Below are positions 1-10,931 of a DNA stretch of 64,000 nt, piece by piece. A program made the translations under genes and the position numbers. Under the pieces are notes generated by a model, which was given only the letters and a program-made list of their open reading frames with translations, was not told where the DNA came from and ran no database searches. Positions within the stretch are counted from its first letter, which is position 1, and each line of letters begins with the position of its first letter. Source of the DNA: Nannochloropsis salina CCMP1776 (taxonomy: Eukaryota; Sar; Eustigmatophyceae; Eustigmatales; Monodopsidaceae); assembly GCA_004565275.1 (NCBI GenBank), contig SDOX01000008.1:465327-529326 (forward strand), read 5' to 3'.

Positions 1-3000
1 TAAGAGCCCTCTAGGGCCGGCGGGCTTAGCGTCACCATTTGCCGCATCCGTCGATTCGTTTGCCATTTCCTGACTGCCAAATACCCCCTCCTTAGTACGC
101 TCACAAACATTTCCCGTTTTCTTTTCCTCGTCTTTTCGATGAGGTAACGTCGGACACAATCCTCCGTGGCTGTCGACTCGCTCTTTCTCCAGAAAGCCTG
201 TTCCCCGGCTGAGCGCTACCAAACACCTCTCTCGCTCATCCGATACGGCCTGGATCCGTTTCATCTCGCCCTCTTGCGCCTTGATCATTTCCTGCAATTG
301 CCACACAGTCTCGTTCTGCGCCGTCAGATGCTGCTCTAGCGCCTCGACATCCTCCAAGGCCTCCACCACTTCCTTCTCCTTTTCGTCCGCCTCCTCCTGT
401 GCAAGTGCCAGTTCCCACTCCAGCTGACCGATCCTCGTGTGCGCGCCCTTAGATTGGTGCTTCCAATCGCCATGCACCTGACCTTCTCGGTCTTGCTCGT
501 CACCTCTCGCCTCAAATCCGCCCTTTGGCAGAGTTGCTCCTGTCTGTTGCGTCAAAAACTCCACCTCCCTGGACAGGACTCGTACATCTTCGCGCTCTTT
601 TTGAAGCTCCAAGGCTAGGTCCTCCTTCTCCTTTTCTGCACGCCGGGTCCGTGCAAGAAGAAGGGCCACGGCGTTAGGATCTAAGTAAGCCCCTTGAAGC
701 GTGTTCAGGGTTGGACTCGGTAAGAGCATGTCCGTCGACTGCTCTGGGGGCGGCCGTCCCAATCCGAGGGTCCCGTGCATGCACCTGTTGGCGACCTCCT
801 CCTCTGCTTCCCTCTGCACTAACGCGATTTCGTCCAAGGTATGCTGCAACTGAAGCACTTCTTCCTCCCGTGCCCTTAGCTGCTCTTCCACAAGGGAGGC
901 TGCCGTCAGACTTGTCCTCAGGCTCTCGAGCTCATCTTTCGCTGCACGCATCTCCTCGTCCTTCATCAAGGACTGAGCCCGGACGTCGGCCAACTCCAAG
1001 GCCCCCGTCTTCTGCTCTGCCTTCCGGTCATGCTCGGCCTCCTCCAGCGCACGAGAAAATTGAGATGCCCGTTCTTCCAGCTGCTCCGCAACAAGGTGAG
1101 CGGCGGCGAGGCGTTTCCGTAGCACGAATTGCTTGAGGTAATTGTGCAAGTCTCTACGCCTGTGAGCCAGTTCTCGTGCCCGCGCACGCCATGACCGCAT
1201 GATGGCCCGCACCTGCCGCGTTTTGACGTGTCGGTCGAGCAGATGAATGTAGCCGTCCACCTGCCGTTCTCGCGCCAGGCGCTCTTTTTCCCACCCTATC
1301 TCGGCCGCCTGCTGACGATCCTCGCACATAGCCACGCGATCCTGCGCCTCAAGCAAATGCCTTTGGACCCTGCTAAGTTTTTCTTTCTCCAAATGTATCC
1401 GCCACGCGTGCCAGACGGTGAAGGCCTGCCTCCGTCTCACGTCTTGCTGCCATCGCCTCACAATCACTTCCTCTAGACTCAGAGACCTCTCCTCCTCCAT
1501 TTCACACCGCCGGGCTTGGAGTTCCACCTCGTTCTTCGCAGACTCCAAGCAGAGCAAGGCATCGCTTTCCCGATGCCGGCTTGTCTCCACCGCAGCTTCA
1601 GCCGTTTGAATTTTATCCATCAAATGCTGGACATCCTCTCGACGGTGCGAGAGCTCCTCAATCACCTGCTGGAGCTCTGCGGCCTGGGTCGCTAGCGCCT
1701 CATTTAAGCGAGACTCCTCCTCCCGGGCCTGACTCCAGGCAGCGCGAAGGCTCTCTCCTTCTTCCCGCAAGGAAGCAATGCGATCTGACGCTACCTGTAG
1801 CTCACGAGCTTTCTCCTCTATTTGCTGCTTCTGCTCCTCCATAGCTTTCTCCAAGTGCGCCACGTGTTCTTCCCGCTGCCCCCACTGGCTTTGCATGGTC
1901 CGCATTTCTGTCTCGGCACGAGCCCGGGCCTCGATGGCGCCCTTCGTCTCCGCTGCAAGCGTGCTTGCCTGTCGCTTGTACTCCTGAATTTCCGAAGCCA
2001 AGGTCGCCCGCTCCGTCTCTTTTGACCGAACCAGGCTTCGCGCGTTCTGGAGGTGGCTGCGGGCCATGCTTCGGAGCCCATGCGCCGTCGCGTCCGCTAC
2101 GTGGTCGACTAGCTGGATCTTCCTTTCGGCCTTGCTGGCTGGCAATGATAAGTACGGGGCATGCGTGGGCGCCTCTGCGTTGGGTTCAAGACGACAGCGA
2201 CGGGCGCCACCGCGTGCAGCGGACGAGGCGCATCGGGAGGCGCCACTCCGGGCCCGGCCGAGCAATTCCTCCAACTCTGTACTTAAAACCTCGCTCTCCC
2301 GCATGCATGCCTCAATCTCATCTTGCAAGCGGGGGGATAGTCCCATCACGTTTCCCACCAAGCGTTGCAGGTCCTGGACGAGACCCTCCCAGCGGGAACC
2401 CTCGCCGCTTGTGGCCGCTACCACCGAGGGCGCCTTTGACGCTTCCACAGAGAGCGTCGCCTCGATCAGCCCACGACTAAGCTCCCCTTCCAGGTCCTGG
2501 CGACGGAAATGTTTCAAAGAACCCTCTATGTTTGCCAAGATGTTGTGGATAGACCGGCGGGCGAGTTGGGCCCGCAGCAAACCTTTGGTGAGGCCCTCCC
2601 ATTCCAGCAAAACCTGATCTCCGTCCTGTCTCTGCCAAAAGTGCTTTTCTTCACGTAACTGCCTCATAGACTTTTCTATGTCAGCTTTGGCGTCTTTGCA
2701 ATCAAATAGATCCTTCGACAAATTCATCATCTCTGTCGCTTTTACATCCAGTCTAAGCTCTAGCCTGACCCTCTCCTGCAGCGCTTGCTCTTTCTCCCTG
2801 CGCTCGTTTGCCAGAACCTCATCAAGCTCCCTTTTCTCACGCTGTCGCCCCTCCTTCTCTTCCATAAGGGTTTTTGCACTTTGACGCTGGAAGTCCTGAA
2901 ACTCTTTTTCGCGTTGGGCCAGAAGGGTCTGCATTCGTGCCACCTCTTGACGTGAAAACTCCGCCTCTCTTCCCAACTTGGCCATTTGCACAGCTGCACG

Positions 3001-3291
3001 CTTCCGTTCGCCTTCTTGCCAGTCAAGTTGAGATTTACAGCGATCCAGATCTCCATTGTTTTTGTGCTTGGAGCCCTCCTGATACTCTTCATGGTACATT
3101 CCGATCGTACTGGGTTTGTGCGGGAACGCCGCGTTGTGCGGTGGTAGGGTCGGCTCTTTTGGACAGCCCGGACTGACTTCCCTGCTTCTGCTTTGATCAT
3201 GAGAAGGAATCTTGTGATGATTGCTACCTGATTGTGAGTCATAGCGTGGTCGCGGTACCATCATGGGAGGCTGCTGCAACCCTCCCCACAT
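1..3291 (-). CDS. Large coiled-coil protein, 5' part only (runs off left edge)
   Basis: An uninterrupted frame of 1097 codons runs from an ATG at 3291 to the window edge with no stop, so the C-terminus lies outside. The first in-frame stop upstream is at 3400-3402, which supports a start at 3291 or at the Met codons at 3259-3264. Residues 1-70 are Pro/Ser/His rich. Most of the remainder is highly charged, Glu/Arg/Gln/Leu-rich heptad-like sequence typical of long coiled coils. Around residues 620-635 (VWHAWRIH) and about 700 (AIMRSWRARAREL) the coil carries Trp-centred helices flanked by Arg/Leu, like the centrin-binding repeats of Sfi1-type centrosomal proteins. A role as a cytoskeletal or centrosome-like scaffold is inference; no enzymatic motif is visible. 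It is divergent with the GH79 gene, with 461 bp between the start codons. Golgin or myosin-tail-like proteins are alternatives. Confidence 0.8.
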   Translation of the reverse strand, partial: MWGGLQQPPMMVPRPRYDSQSGSNHHKIPSHDQSRSREVSPGCPKEPTLPPHNAAFPHKPSTIGMYHEEYQEGSKHKNNGDLDRCKSQLDWQEGERKRAAVQMAKLGREAEFSRQEVARMQTLLAQREKEFQDFQRQSAKTLMEEKEGRQREKRELDEVLANERREKEQALQERVRLELRLDVKATEMMNLSKDLFDCKDAKADIEKSMRQLREEKHFWQRQDGDQVLLEWEGLTKGLLRAQLARRSIHNILANIEGSLKHFRRQDLEGELSRGLIEATLSVEASKAPSVVAATSGEGSRWEGLVQDLQRLVGNVMGLSPRLQDEIEACMRESEVLSTELEELLGRARSGASRCASSAARGGARRCRLEPNAEAPTHAPYLSLPASKAERKIQLVDHVADATAHGLRSMARSHLQNARSLVRSKETERATLASEIQEYKRQASTLAAETKGAIEARARAETEMRTMQSQWGQREEHVAHLEKAMEEQKQQIEEKARELQVASDRIASLREEGESLRAAWSQAREEESRLNEALATQAAELQQVIEELSHRREDVQHLMDKIQTAEAAVETSRHRESDALLCLESAKNEVELQARRCEMEEERSLSLEEVIVRRWQQDVRRRQAFTVWHAWRIHLEKEKLSRVQRHLLEAQDRVAMCEDRQQAAEIGWEKERLARERQVDGYIHLLDRHVKTRQVRAIMRSWRARARELAHRRRDLHNYLKQFVLRKRLAAAHLVAEQLEERASQFSRALEEAEHDRKAEQKTGALELADVRAQSLMKDEEMRAAKDELESLRTSLTAASLVEEQLRAREEEVLQLQHTLDEIALVQREAEEEVANRCMHGTLGLGRPPPEQSTDMLLPSPTLNTLQGAYLDPNAVALLLARTRRAEKEKEDLALELQKEREDVRVLSREVEFLTQQTGATLPKGGFEARGDEQDREGQVHGDWKHQSKGAHTRIGQLEWELALAQEEADEKEKEVVEALEDVEALEQHLTAQNETVWQLQEMIKAQEGEMKRIQAVSDERERCLVALSRGTGFLEKERVDSHGGLCPTLPHRKDEEKKTGNVCERTKEGVFGSQEMANESTDAANGDAKPAGPRGLL

Positions 3292-3752
3292 TGCTACGGT
3301 CGACGCGCGAAAAGCGTGGGAGGCGGGAGGCGAGCAGGAGCAATGGAAGAACGTTAAGGCCTCATCAGTATGCTCCTGATAGACACCCTGCAGTGACAGT
3401 TAATCCCAGTTTTCCTCAAACCCGTTGACCCGCTCCTGTTCGCAGTTGTGGTGGTAAATTATAAGAACGCGGAATTGCATTTAAAGCGGTGGGATGAAAG
3501 CCGCGAAAGTCAGCGAGCCTTGAAGTTTTCCAGGGACGCATATTCTGGGGTATAACCCATTTAAACTTTGCGTACCGTGACGGAGGTGCGCAGCACAATA
3601 TCCTTGCTCGGCGGGTACAAGGAGATGCGGTAGGAAAGAAGAGACCCAGGCGGATTTTGGGTATTGCATGCGCGCGTAATGTTCGTGTCATTTCACGGTC
3701 TTATTTGAACACATCCTTCCACACTCGCCACACCACAAACAAGATCCCGTCC
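3292..3752. promoter_or_regulatory. Divergent intergenic region (coiled-coil / GH79)
   Basis: This 461-bp gap lies between two outward-facing start codons and presumably holds both promoters and 5' leaders. A reading frame continues upstream of the GH79 ATG to a TTG at 3657, but the ATG at 3753 has a better context and is followed by a signal-peptide-like stretch. No specific motif is assigned. Confidence 0.5.
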
Positions 3753-5360
3753 ATGGCTTTGCGCGGCGTCTTGGGAAGCCTGCTTGTGCTGGACCATGGT
3801 GTTGCTTTCGAAGTTTTGCCGGCAAAAAATGTGGGCCTAGTCATGGGTATGGATGTGGTGGCGCGCACCGGGGAGGAATACATTTGCGCTACAACAGACT
3901 GGTGGCCTCCCACCAAATGCGACTACGGGACTTGCGCCTGGAGCGACGCTCCATCCGGGTCAAACCCTTCCATTCCCTTCTTGGACTTAAACAAGCCACT
4001 GTTCAAGGCCGCCTTTGATGCACTGTCTCCGTTTATCTGGAGGTTGGGTGGGTCGCTGCAAGATGATATCACGTACGAGGAGCCCGGCAATCCGGCGGTG
4101 ACATGCCCGCCCATAACGGACGATCCCGATGCGCAGTGGGGCTTCACTGGGGGCTGCTTGACTCGTGCGCGATGGACAGAGATAGCCAGCTTTGCTCGAG
4201 ACCACAATGCCAAGCTCGTCTTTGGATTGAACGGCTTGCATGGCCGGAGGCACGTGAAGGACCGAGAGTGGACCGGGAGCTGGGACCCGACCAACGCCAA
4301 GTCCCTCATGTCGTACACGAAGGAGTCAGGCCTTCCAATACATGCTTGGGAGCTGGGAAACGAGCTTGGCGGATGGAATGGGATTCAAGCCCAATTGGGA
4401 GCCCAAGAGGTGGGCCGGGACTTCGTCGCCCTCAGGAGGATTGTCACGGAGCTTTGGGGTAGCGGAGAGGGGTCCCCCCTCATAGTAGGTCCCGACACTG
4501 GCCTCGACATACCCTGGTTCACCGAGTTTCTGAAAGCCGCGAACGGAAGCCTGGACGCAGTGGCCATCCACATGTACGCCTTGGGCGCGGGGGTGGACCC
4601 CACCCTGGCCGAGAAGATCATGGATCCTGCTCACATGGCCACCGCCTCCAAGACGGCTCAAGACTTGACGACGCTGATCACGGACCTCGCGGCGACAAGT
4701 GGAAAGGATGTGCCTCAGCTCTGGATGGGCGAGGATGGCGGGGCTTACAACTCGGGGCGCAACGGGACGACGAATCGTTTTACGGCGGGCTTCTGGTCCC
4801 TGAACGAGCTGGGGATCTTTGCCCGGGCAGGCTTTTCTGTGTACTGTCGACAGACCCTTCTGGGAGGGAACTACGGTCTGCTTGACAAGGACACCCTGCA
4901 GCCGAATCCTGATTTCTTCAACTACCTGCTTTTTAAGCGGCTAATGGGCCCAGAAGTGCTGGACGTGCAGAGCAGCCGCAGGGAGGTGACAGCCTACGCG
5001 CATTGCACGCGTCGAGGAATCGCAGGATTTCCGATATTTGAGGCTGGGGCTGTGACCGTGCTGATTTTGAATTTTATGAGTGACTACGACGCGGAGATCG
5101 GGACTATGACGGTCACCAGAGACGCCCAGAAGGATCTGTTGACGGGACCGCGCCTGGAGTACACTTTGACGGCGGGGACGCCGGGCGAACTGAACTCAAC
5201 GTTCTCAAACTTGAATGGACAGCCGTTGCGAGTGTCGGAAACGGGCATTTTCCCAGCGATGCTCCCTTTGATCATCCAAAGGGAGCAGACGCTGACTGTA
5301 CCCAAACAGTCGTACGGCTTCTATGTATTTCCGGAAGCAAGAGTGCAGGCTTGTATGTAA
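3753..5360 (+). CDS. Heparanase-like glycoside hydrolase family 79 protein
   Basis: 535 residues from the ATG at 3753. The N-terminus (MALRGVLGSLLVLDHG) is short and hydrophobic, suggesting secretion or endomembrane entry. The central (beta/alpha)8-like domain carries both family signatures. WELGNE at about residues 199-204 provides the acid/base Glu204. WMGEDGGAYN at about 324-333 provides the nucleophile Glu327, followed by the conserved FTAGFWSLNELG and CRQTLLGGNYGLL blocks that line the heparanase active site. The C-terminal ~130 residues are beta-rich, like the heparanase C-terminal domain. Length matches human heparanase (543 aa). GH79 enzymes cleave beta-glucuronides (heparan sulfate, arabinogalactan-protein glucuronic acid, other uronic glycans); the substrate here cannot be read from sequence. 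Single exon, convergent with the MOV10 helicase. Confidence 0.88.
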   Translation: MALRGVLGSLLVLDHGVAFEVLPAKNVGLVMGMDVVARTGEEYICATTDWWPPTKCDYGTCAWSDAPSGSNPSIPFLDLNKPLFKAAFDALSPFIWRLGGSLQDDITYEEPGNPAVTCPPITDDPDAQWGFTGGCLTRARWTEIASFARDHNAKLVFGLNGLHGRRHVKDREWTGSWDPTNAKSLMSYTKESGLPIHAWELGNELGGWNGIQAQLGAQEVGRDFVALRRIVTELWGSGEGSPLIVGPDTGLDIPWFTEFLKAANGSLDAVAIHMYALGAGVDPTLAEKIMDPAHMATASKTAQDLTTLITDLAATSGKDVPQLWMGEDGGAYNSGRNGTTNRFTAGFWSLNELGIFARAGFSVYCRQTLLGGNYGLLDKDTLQPNPDFFNYLLFKRLMGPEVLDVQSSRREVTAYAHCTRRGIAGFPIFEAGAVTVLILNFMSDYDAEIGTMTVTRDAQKDLLTGPRLEYTLTAGTPGELNSTFSNLNGQPLRVSETGIFPAMLPLIIQREQTLTVPKQSYGFYVFPEARVQACM

Positions 5361-5966
5361 GCGTTGATTTCGGATGGATGGTAATAGCTACAGAAAAGGG
5401 GACAAGATTTATGTCGAGTTTTGTATAATCGCCAGGAAAGTTTTGGGAAAAGGAAAGAGATTAGGGACCTCAGAGTGGGGCAATGTGCTATCGTGAGGGC
5501 ATGCCATGAAGGAATGCAATCGATTTTAGTTGTTCGAATGTACCCCATACTCAGAAAAAGCATCCAGATAGAACGCGAGACTATAGAATTTTGTCCATGA
5601 CGAGACACGGGGCCAGCATGGGGCAAATCAAACATAGGTGTGTCTACTTAGATGGAATGGCACGTTGGCAGGTGCACAGCACAAAAGCGGACTTTGTGTT
5701 GTTAGTAGGGTCACTTTAGGTTCCCTCTGTGCGGCCTAACATGAAATAATTCATTTAGACGTTGCTTCCTGTTGTCGTCGAAGCTGCTTTGCTAGGCTTT
5801 GTCAATGCGAATTCTATCCACCTGAATAATTTCAGTGCCGCCATCTGTATACAAACTCTACACTTCACACTCCTACCAATCACCACCCTGCACAGTCTCC
5901 ATCTTTTCGTGTGGCACTTCGCTGCCCGTTTGGGACGTACTTGATGGGCGCGCGTCCGTTGTCGTC
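5361..5966. other. Convergent intergenic region
   Basis: 606 bp between the GH79 stop and the helicase stop, comparatively AT-rich with short frames on both strands only. It probably holds the two 3' UTRs and terminator/poly(A) sites. No RNA gene or repeat is seen. Confidence 0.5.
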
Positions 5967-8900
5967 TCACAATAGCAACCGCCAGGGACTGTCAGAGAAG
6001 TAGTCTTCCAGGCTCGTCGGATAAATGTCATTACTGCTCGCTTTTCCGAGGAGGGACTCGTTCGCGATAGTATCCAACAAGCTCTCCACCGACTCCACGT
6101 CCGGAGTGCCTAGGGGGCCTGAACTTCCGCGCAAGGCACCATGATCCTTACAAAATTCCAATAGCTGCCGCCACCCTCCCACGTCCTCCCACAAAGCGTA
6201 CGGATTGCCCACTATCACGGTCAGAGCCTGTGCTCGCGTGATCGCGACATTGAAGCGTTTTGGATGACCCAGGAAACCAAGCTGCTCAGAAATTTCGTTT
6301 GGGTGCCGGGCTGACAGGACTGTGGAGATGATGACTACTTTGGTTTCTTGCCCTTGAAAATCTTCCACTTGCCCAATATTGATGGCACCATACCCCTTTT
6401 CACGCAGCAGAGAACGAAGTTTGAGAACTTGCTTGCGGAAGGCACTGATAATGGCGATATCCTGCATGCGGACTTGTACGCGGGTACTGCTTAGCAGGGC
6501 ATGAACCAGATCCAACACTTTGCCGCATTCCACCACATTGAAGAAAGAAGGCGAGTCTAACTCATGCATGTGCTCTCCCAAACAGCCCCAAAACAAGATC
6601 GGGAACCCCTTTGGGCCCGCCTGAGCACGCGCAGTCGACCGCAGTGGCGCCGTATCTAGGGCAGTGGCAGACGAGGAGCCTGGCAACATTTCCCAAGCAA
6701 GCATCGAGTCGATGACGCTCTTGTCCCCATGCTGCTCGAGCGTTCGGTCGTAGAACATGCGAGAGGGTACCTCGATGATAGCCTGGTGGCTTCGATAATT
6801 TTTGCGCAGCATCGTCAAGCAGCGGCCAGGGTCGCCCTCCTTCGGTGCACTGGTCCGATGCTCACTGCCCTTAGGATGCTCTACCCCCCCTTCTGTTGCG
6901 CTCGCTTCGGCAGCTAATTGCGTACGGTAGATTGAGCATGTTTCCATGAGACGTTCTTGCAGGCTTCGGGCCAAGCCCAGTTCTTGCACGAGCGGGTTCC
7001 TCGTGACGGCCCCCAACTGCTTGGGGTCACCTGCCAAGACTACTCCAGTGTCAGGACCAGCCAGAGAAAGCGGGACCATCACCTCGGGCTGGAGGGCTTG
7101 GGAGGCTTCGTCCACAAGAATATGAGAGAAACTGACAGGTGTTTGCCCCGAAATATCGAGGAGAGACAGGAGCCCGCTGCTGGCGCAGGTTGAGACGATG
7201 ACCTGATGTTCGAGAATCGAGCGAGGTTCGTCGTCTGGAAGGGAGAACAGGGAAACCTTGGCGTCCCAACATGAATATCTGAGCAGAGATGGCTTCATCG
7301 AAGCCATCAAGCGCTAATTGAAAGTAGGAAAAGGAGTCGTGTGAGCATGGCACATGCCAAAGAAGGAATGGTGCTGTCTACTTGGTGAAGACCGGGTGCT
7401 CTGCGCTAACAACAACAGTACTTGATAACCACCTGATTTCCACGCATCCTCTTAGACTTTTCACACGCAATGAAGTGCTCATCGGTATCAATTTTACCAA
7501 CATTTCTTTCATTTGATCACTACCCTGGTCCAACTCACCTGACACCAATTTAAGCGGAAGAGTTGCTTTGGTTCCATGTGCTCTGACAATCGCTCCGCAA
7601 GAATATCGGCCGCCACGTCCGAGGGCGCCACTGCCAACACCTTAGACCGCGGATGGTGCCGACATATCTGCAGAATTGCTTCAATTACCGTCAGCGTCTT
7701 GCCTGTGCCGGGAGGGCCGTAGAGGATGTAAGGGAGGCTGCCATGCGTTTGATTGACGATGTCTAATACAGCACGTCGTTGCTCTTCATTGATGACGCGG
7801 TTCACCCACTGAATGGCTGCTTCGTCGACCGCCACCGCTCTTATCTTCCGCCCTCTTTCCTCATTTTCCTCGCCCTCCGGTCCGCCCCCCTCAGGCGGAA
7901 AGAAAAAATTCGGAAATATCCTCCTGGCCGGGGCCGGCGTGCTGAAACAGTATAGTGCCCGGTGCAGGAACCGAAATCCATACCGATCGTACGTAAAGCG
8001 TATGTGGAAGCGAGAGTCAGATGGAAACATGCTCGTTGGGAATTTTGGCGGGAGTAAAATCTTGACTTTTTCCTCGCGCGTCTCCAGCACGACTGCTCGC
8101 ATCTCCACCATGACGCGTCGCCCTGAGCCGATCGCGGGGAGACTGCTTGGACGGAGACGGACACAATCGCCGTACGCAAGGGGAGGCCTCTTTTCAGCCG
8201 CCCCTGGCACACTGATGGTCGCCACCAGCGGTGCGTTCGGTTTATCTTTCGATTTTTCTCGGTAGGTGATGGGCACGCCGAACAAGTCGTACCTGCGGAC
8301 GTCCTCCCCCGCCTGGGCCTCTTCAAGGTAGAGCATCGCCCGCATGTTCCTGCAATACTCCAACACAGTCGTCGGAGATTTGACGATGCCAAACAGAGAG
8401 TAGGGATCTGAACGCTCACTTAACTTGGCCGCCTTAAAGCCAAGGAACGCCCGCCGGATGTCATCGGGGAGGAAGTAGTCAGGGAGGTATCGCAAAACAT
8501 TCGCCATTCCCACAGGTTGGAAGGGGGAGGGCTCATCCGGATGGGATACCATGTTACAGGGTTCGTCAAAGTATCTTCGAAGTCCTTGAGGAACGAAAGC
8601 TCGCGCCTCCACGTTCAACAAGGCTTGGGCTGCTCTGTCGGCGACAGAGGCAACGACCTTCCGTCCCAACACGAAGCTGTGGTACTGGAAGTCGTGCGCG
8701 GGGCCCATACCGGGAGTCTCGATGCGGAAAAGCACCCACTTCTTGACGATCCGACTCTCCGATTCGGGCTCCACCTTGATCGTGACGTGTGCGTCTGAAG
8801 TGCCGAAACAAAGCAGGATCTCTGGGGCTCCCGTCCAAAACTTTTCCTCACGGGATGGGGACATCTCCCTTAACGAACGTTTCCAAGGCATGCGCCCACT

Positions 8901-9920
8901 CTGGCTGGAAAATATCCAGCCTCCTACTTCCACTTCGATCCAACACGCAGACGTGGTCTCATCCTTGGGCAAGATCAGGACTTCCCGCAGCACGTAGGGA
9001 CCGGGGCAGTCGTTGACAATGCGCAGCAGGCGACTCGCATGCATCGGGGAGTATCCACCTGCAGTGGATTCCTGCTCCGTTTCTGTTCCCGCGCTGCTTT
9101 CCTCGGGCTCATCCATTGTGTCTTCATGCAAATTCAGAACGACTGCAGGGGCACCTTCATAGCCGCGAGGAAGGAAGGCTTCCTCCTCAACTGCAGCGCT
9201 CCTTGCCTTGGTAGCCACCACTCCGAGATCCAACGCCGCCAAAGGGTCACTCTTCCAAATGCAGGAAGTCTCTGCTCGGCTGTGCGATTCTTGCTGGGGA
9301 TACAATGAAAGCCGTTCCGCCAGTCCCTGTACGCCGCCGCGTGTCATGTCGAGTACCTCGCATTTCTGGAGCCCTTCCTTAACCGGCACTTCAATGCGTA
9401 CCCCGTGTTTGCTTGATGACAGATGTCTTGTGGAGGATTCGCACGCAAGTATATCGCCCAATCCTTTTTCCCAGGAGCTCCGCGTCAGAAAGATGAGAGT
9501 CGGCATCTCAGGCCCGGCTCCGGGCAGAGGCTGGGCAGTACGAGATTGGGGTTGAACGAGAGGAAATCCGGAAAAAGAGATCGGATTCAGTCCGTTCCAG
9601 TTACAACGTGGAGATGGAGTTTGATGTGGAAGCGTTGGTGTAACCCATGTATGTCTAAAATTCGGCGGTGAGGGCGCGGGATATCTCTCATGATGAGGAG
9701 GCGAGGGTTGCCAAGGGTTCTTCCGAGGAGAAAACGCGACAGAGCTTTCGGGGGGCGCGCAAACTGGAAATGGTAACATATTGTCTAACTGAGGCAGAGG
9801 CGAATGTATCTCCAGATGCGCTCCATTTAATCCAGGCGCGTAGCGTTGCTTGCTTTTACGTCCACGAGGATGCCCCATTCTTGAACTTTCCCCGGCCAAA
9901 AAAAAGGCTTCTTTAGACAT
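5967..9920 (-). CDS. MOV10/SDE3-type SF1 RNA helicase (two exons)
   Basis: The start ATG is at 9920. Exon 1 is 9920-7539 (794 codons). The intron is 7538-7314 (225 nt, donor GTGAGT, acceptor pyrimidine-rich TTAG). Exon 2 is 7313-5967, giving about 1242 residues, longer than human MOV10 (~1003). The first ~150 residues are Pro/His-rich and low complexity. Helicase motifs: Walker A GPPGTGKT at ~735-742, motif II DEAS at ~862-865, motif III GDPKQLGAV, VEDFQGQE and the VAITRAQ motif VI. The sequence spanning the join (FRLNWCQ, then MKPSLLRYSCWDAK) matches the MOV10-specific segment where human MOV10 has IKPCCNWDAK, which separates it from UPF1 and supports the join. MOV10/Armitage/SDE3 are 5'-3' RNA helicases of RNP remodelling and RNA silencing. 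No PIWI or Dicer gene is nearby, so the pathway is inference. Confidence 0.88.
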
Positions 9921-10931
9921 TTTGTCTTGCCATCGTTCTGCACCTATGCCATTCTCTTTCTATCTGCGATTTTTGATGTGTGTTAAAATTTTAAAGAATA
10001 ATATGGAAGCTTTCGCAGGCACGCGACACCAGTGAACGCTAGGAGGTAACCTCCGGGTCACCTTCCATCACTTGGGTCGCTGATATTCCGGCGCTTCATT
10101 TGGCTTGCTGCCTCGCTCTACTTGACATGATGGGCGGGCTGACGAGTCGACACTACCAAAAAAATATGAACAAATATTTTTCTGTATACAGTATGAAAGT
10201 GAAAAGTAGCGGCAACGTACGCAGGGATGTATAAACAGCCAGCGGTCCACAAATGCCAAAATGAAGACATGAGTAAATATAGTTGAGATGCTGGCAACTA
10301 TCCATTACTGGATATACCACGCAACCATTTCTCTGGAATCGATAATTACATGCAGCTTTTTTTTCTTTTCACTATTGCTATATGTTTGTTTATGATAATC
10401 CGCGCAAAGGCGTGACACTCAATCCGTGTATGCGTCTTTTCATGTCCATGCCACTTGACCGGCTTAAATTAGACCCTAAAATTGACTTTGAAATACAGCC
10501 CTTTCTTCTTTTGAGCTTTGATTTTGGCTATTTCTTACGCTATAGACACTTGATTGGAAGCCCTACCTCACAGCAAAGAAGTGCACTGTAAGCAACACCG
10601 AGCTACTAACGGTCGCCTTCGTTTTTTCTGGCGACAAAAAGCACTCAAAGTTGTAAGTCGCCACTTCTGCATACCTGCACATTCCTGAAGTCTGGGGTAT
10701 GTCAGGCTGGAAAGTGTTGTACTTCGTGCGCTCTTTGCCTACGGCCTGTAGCAGAGTCGACATGAATTCGGTTTCCCCTGGTACAATGCAAAAAATGTCA
10801 GTCTTCCTTCGCAACATAAACCTCCCAGTGCCATGTAATTTCATGCAGAATGCACAAATAGATACCCGCGACACAAACGCTTTGGCTCTCTCCTACTGAC
10901 TTCAAGCGCTCTTTTTTCACGGGCGCTTCGC
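9921..10931. other. Intergenic region upstream of the helicase
   Basis: About 1 kb, AT-rich, containing the helicase promoter and the 3' flank of the glycosyltransferase. It has an AT hairpin near 10156-10180 (AAAAATAT / ATATTTTT with a 6-nt loop) and a GGAGGTAACCTCC palindrome near 10041-10053. A minus-strand frame at 10563-10874 (103 codons) has no recognisable content. Confidence 0.4.

Noticed and set aside
711-2617. Chain of plus-strand frames of 60-183 codons
   Set aside because: They lie opposite the continuous 1097-codon minus-strand coiled-coil frame and have erratic Ser/Pro/Arg composition, so they are shadows.
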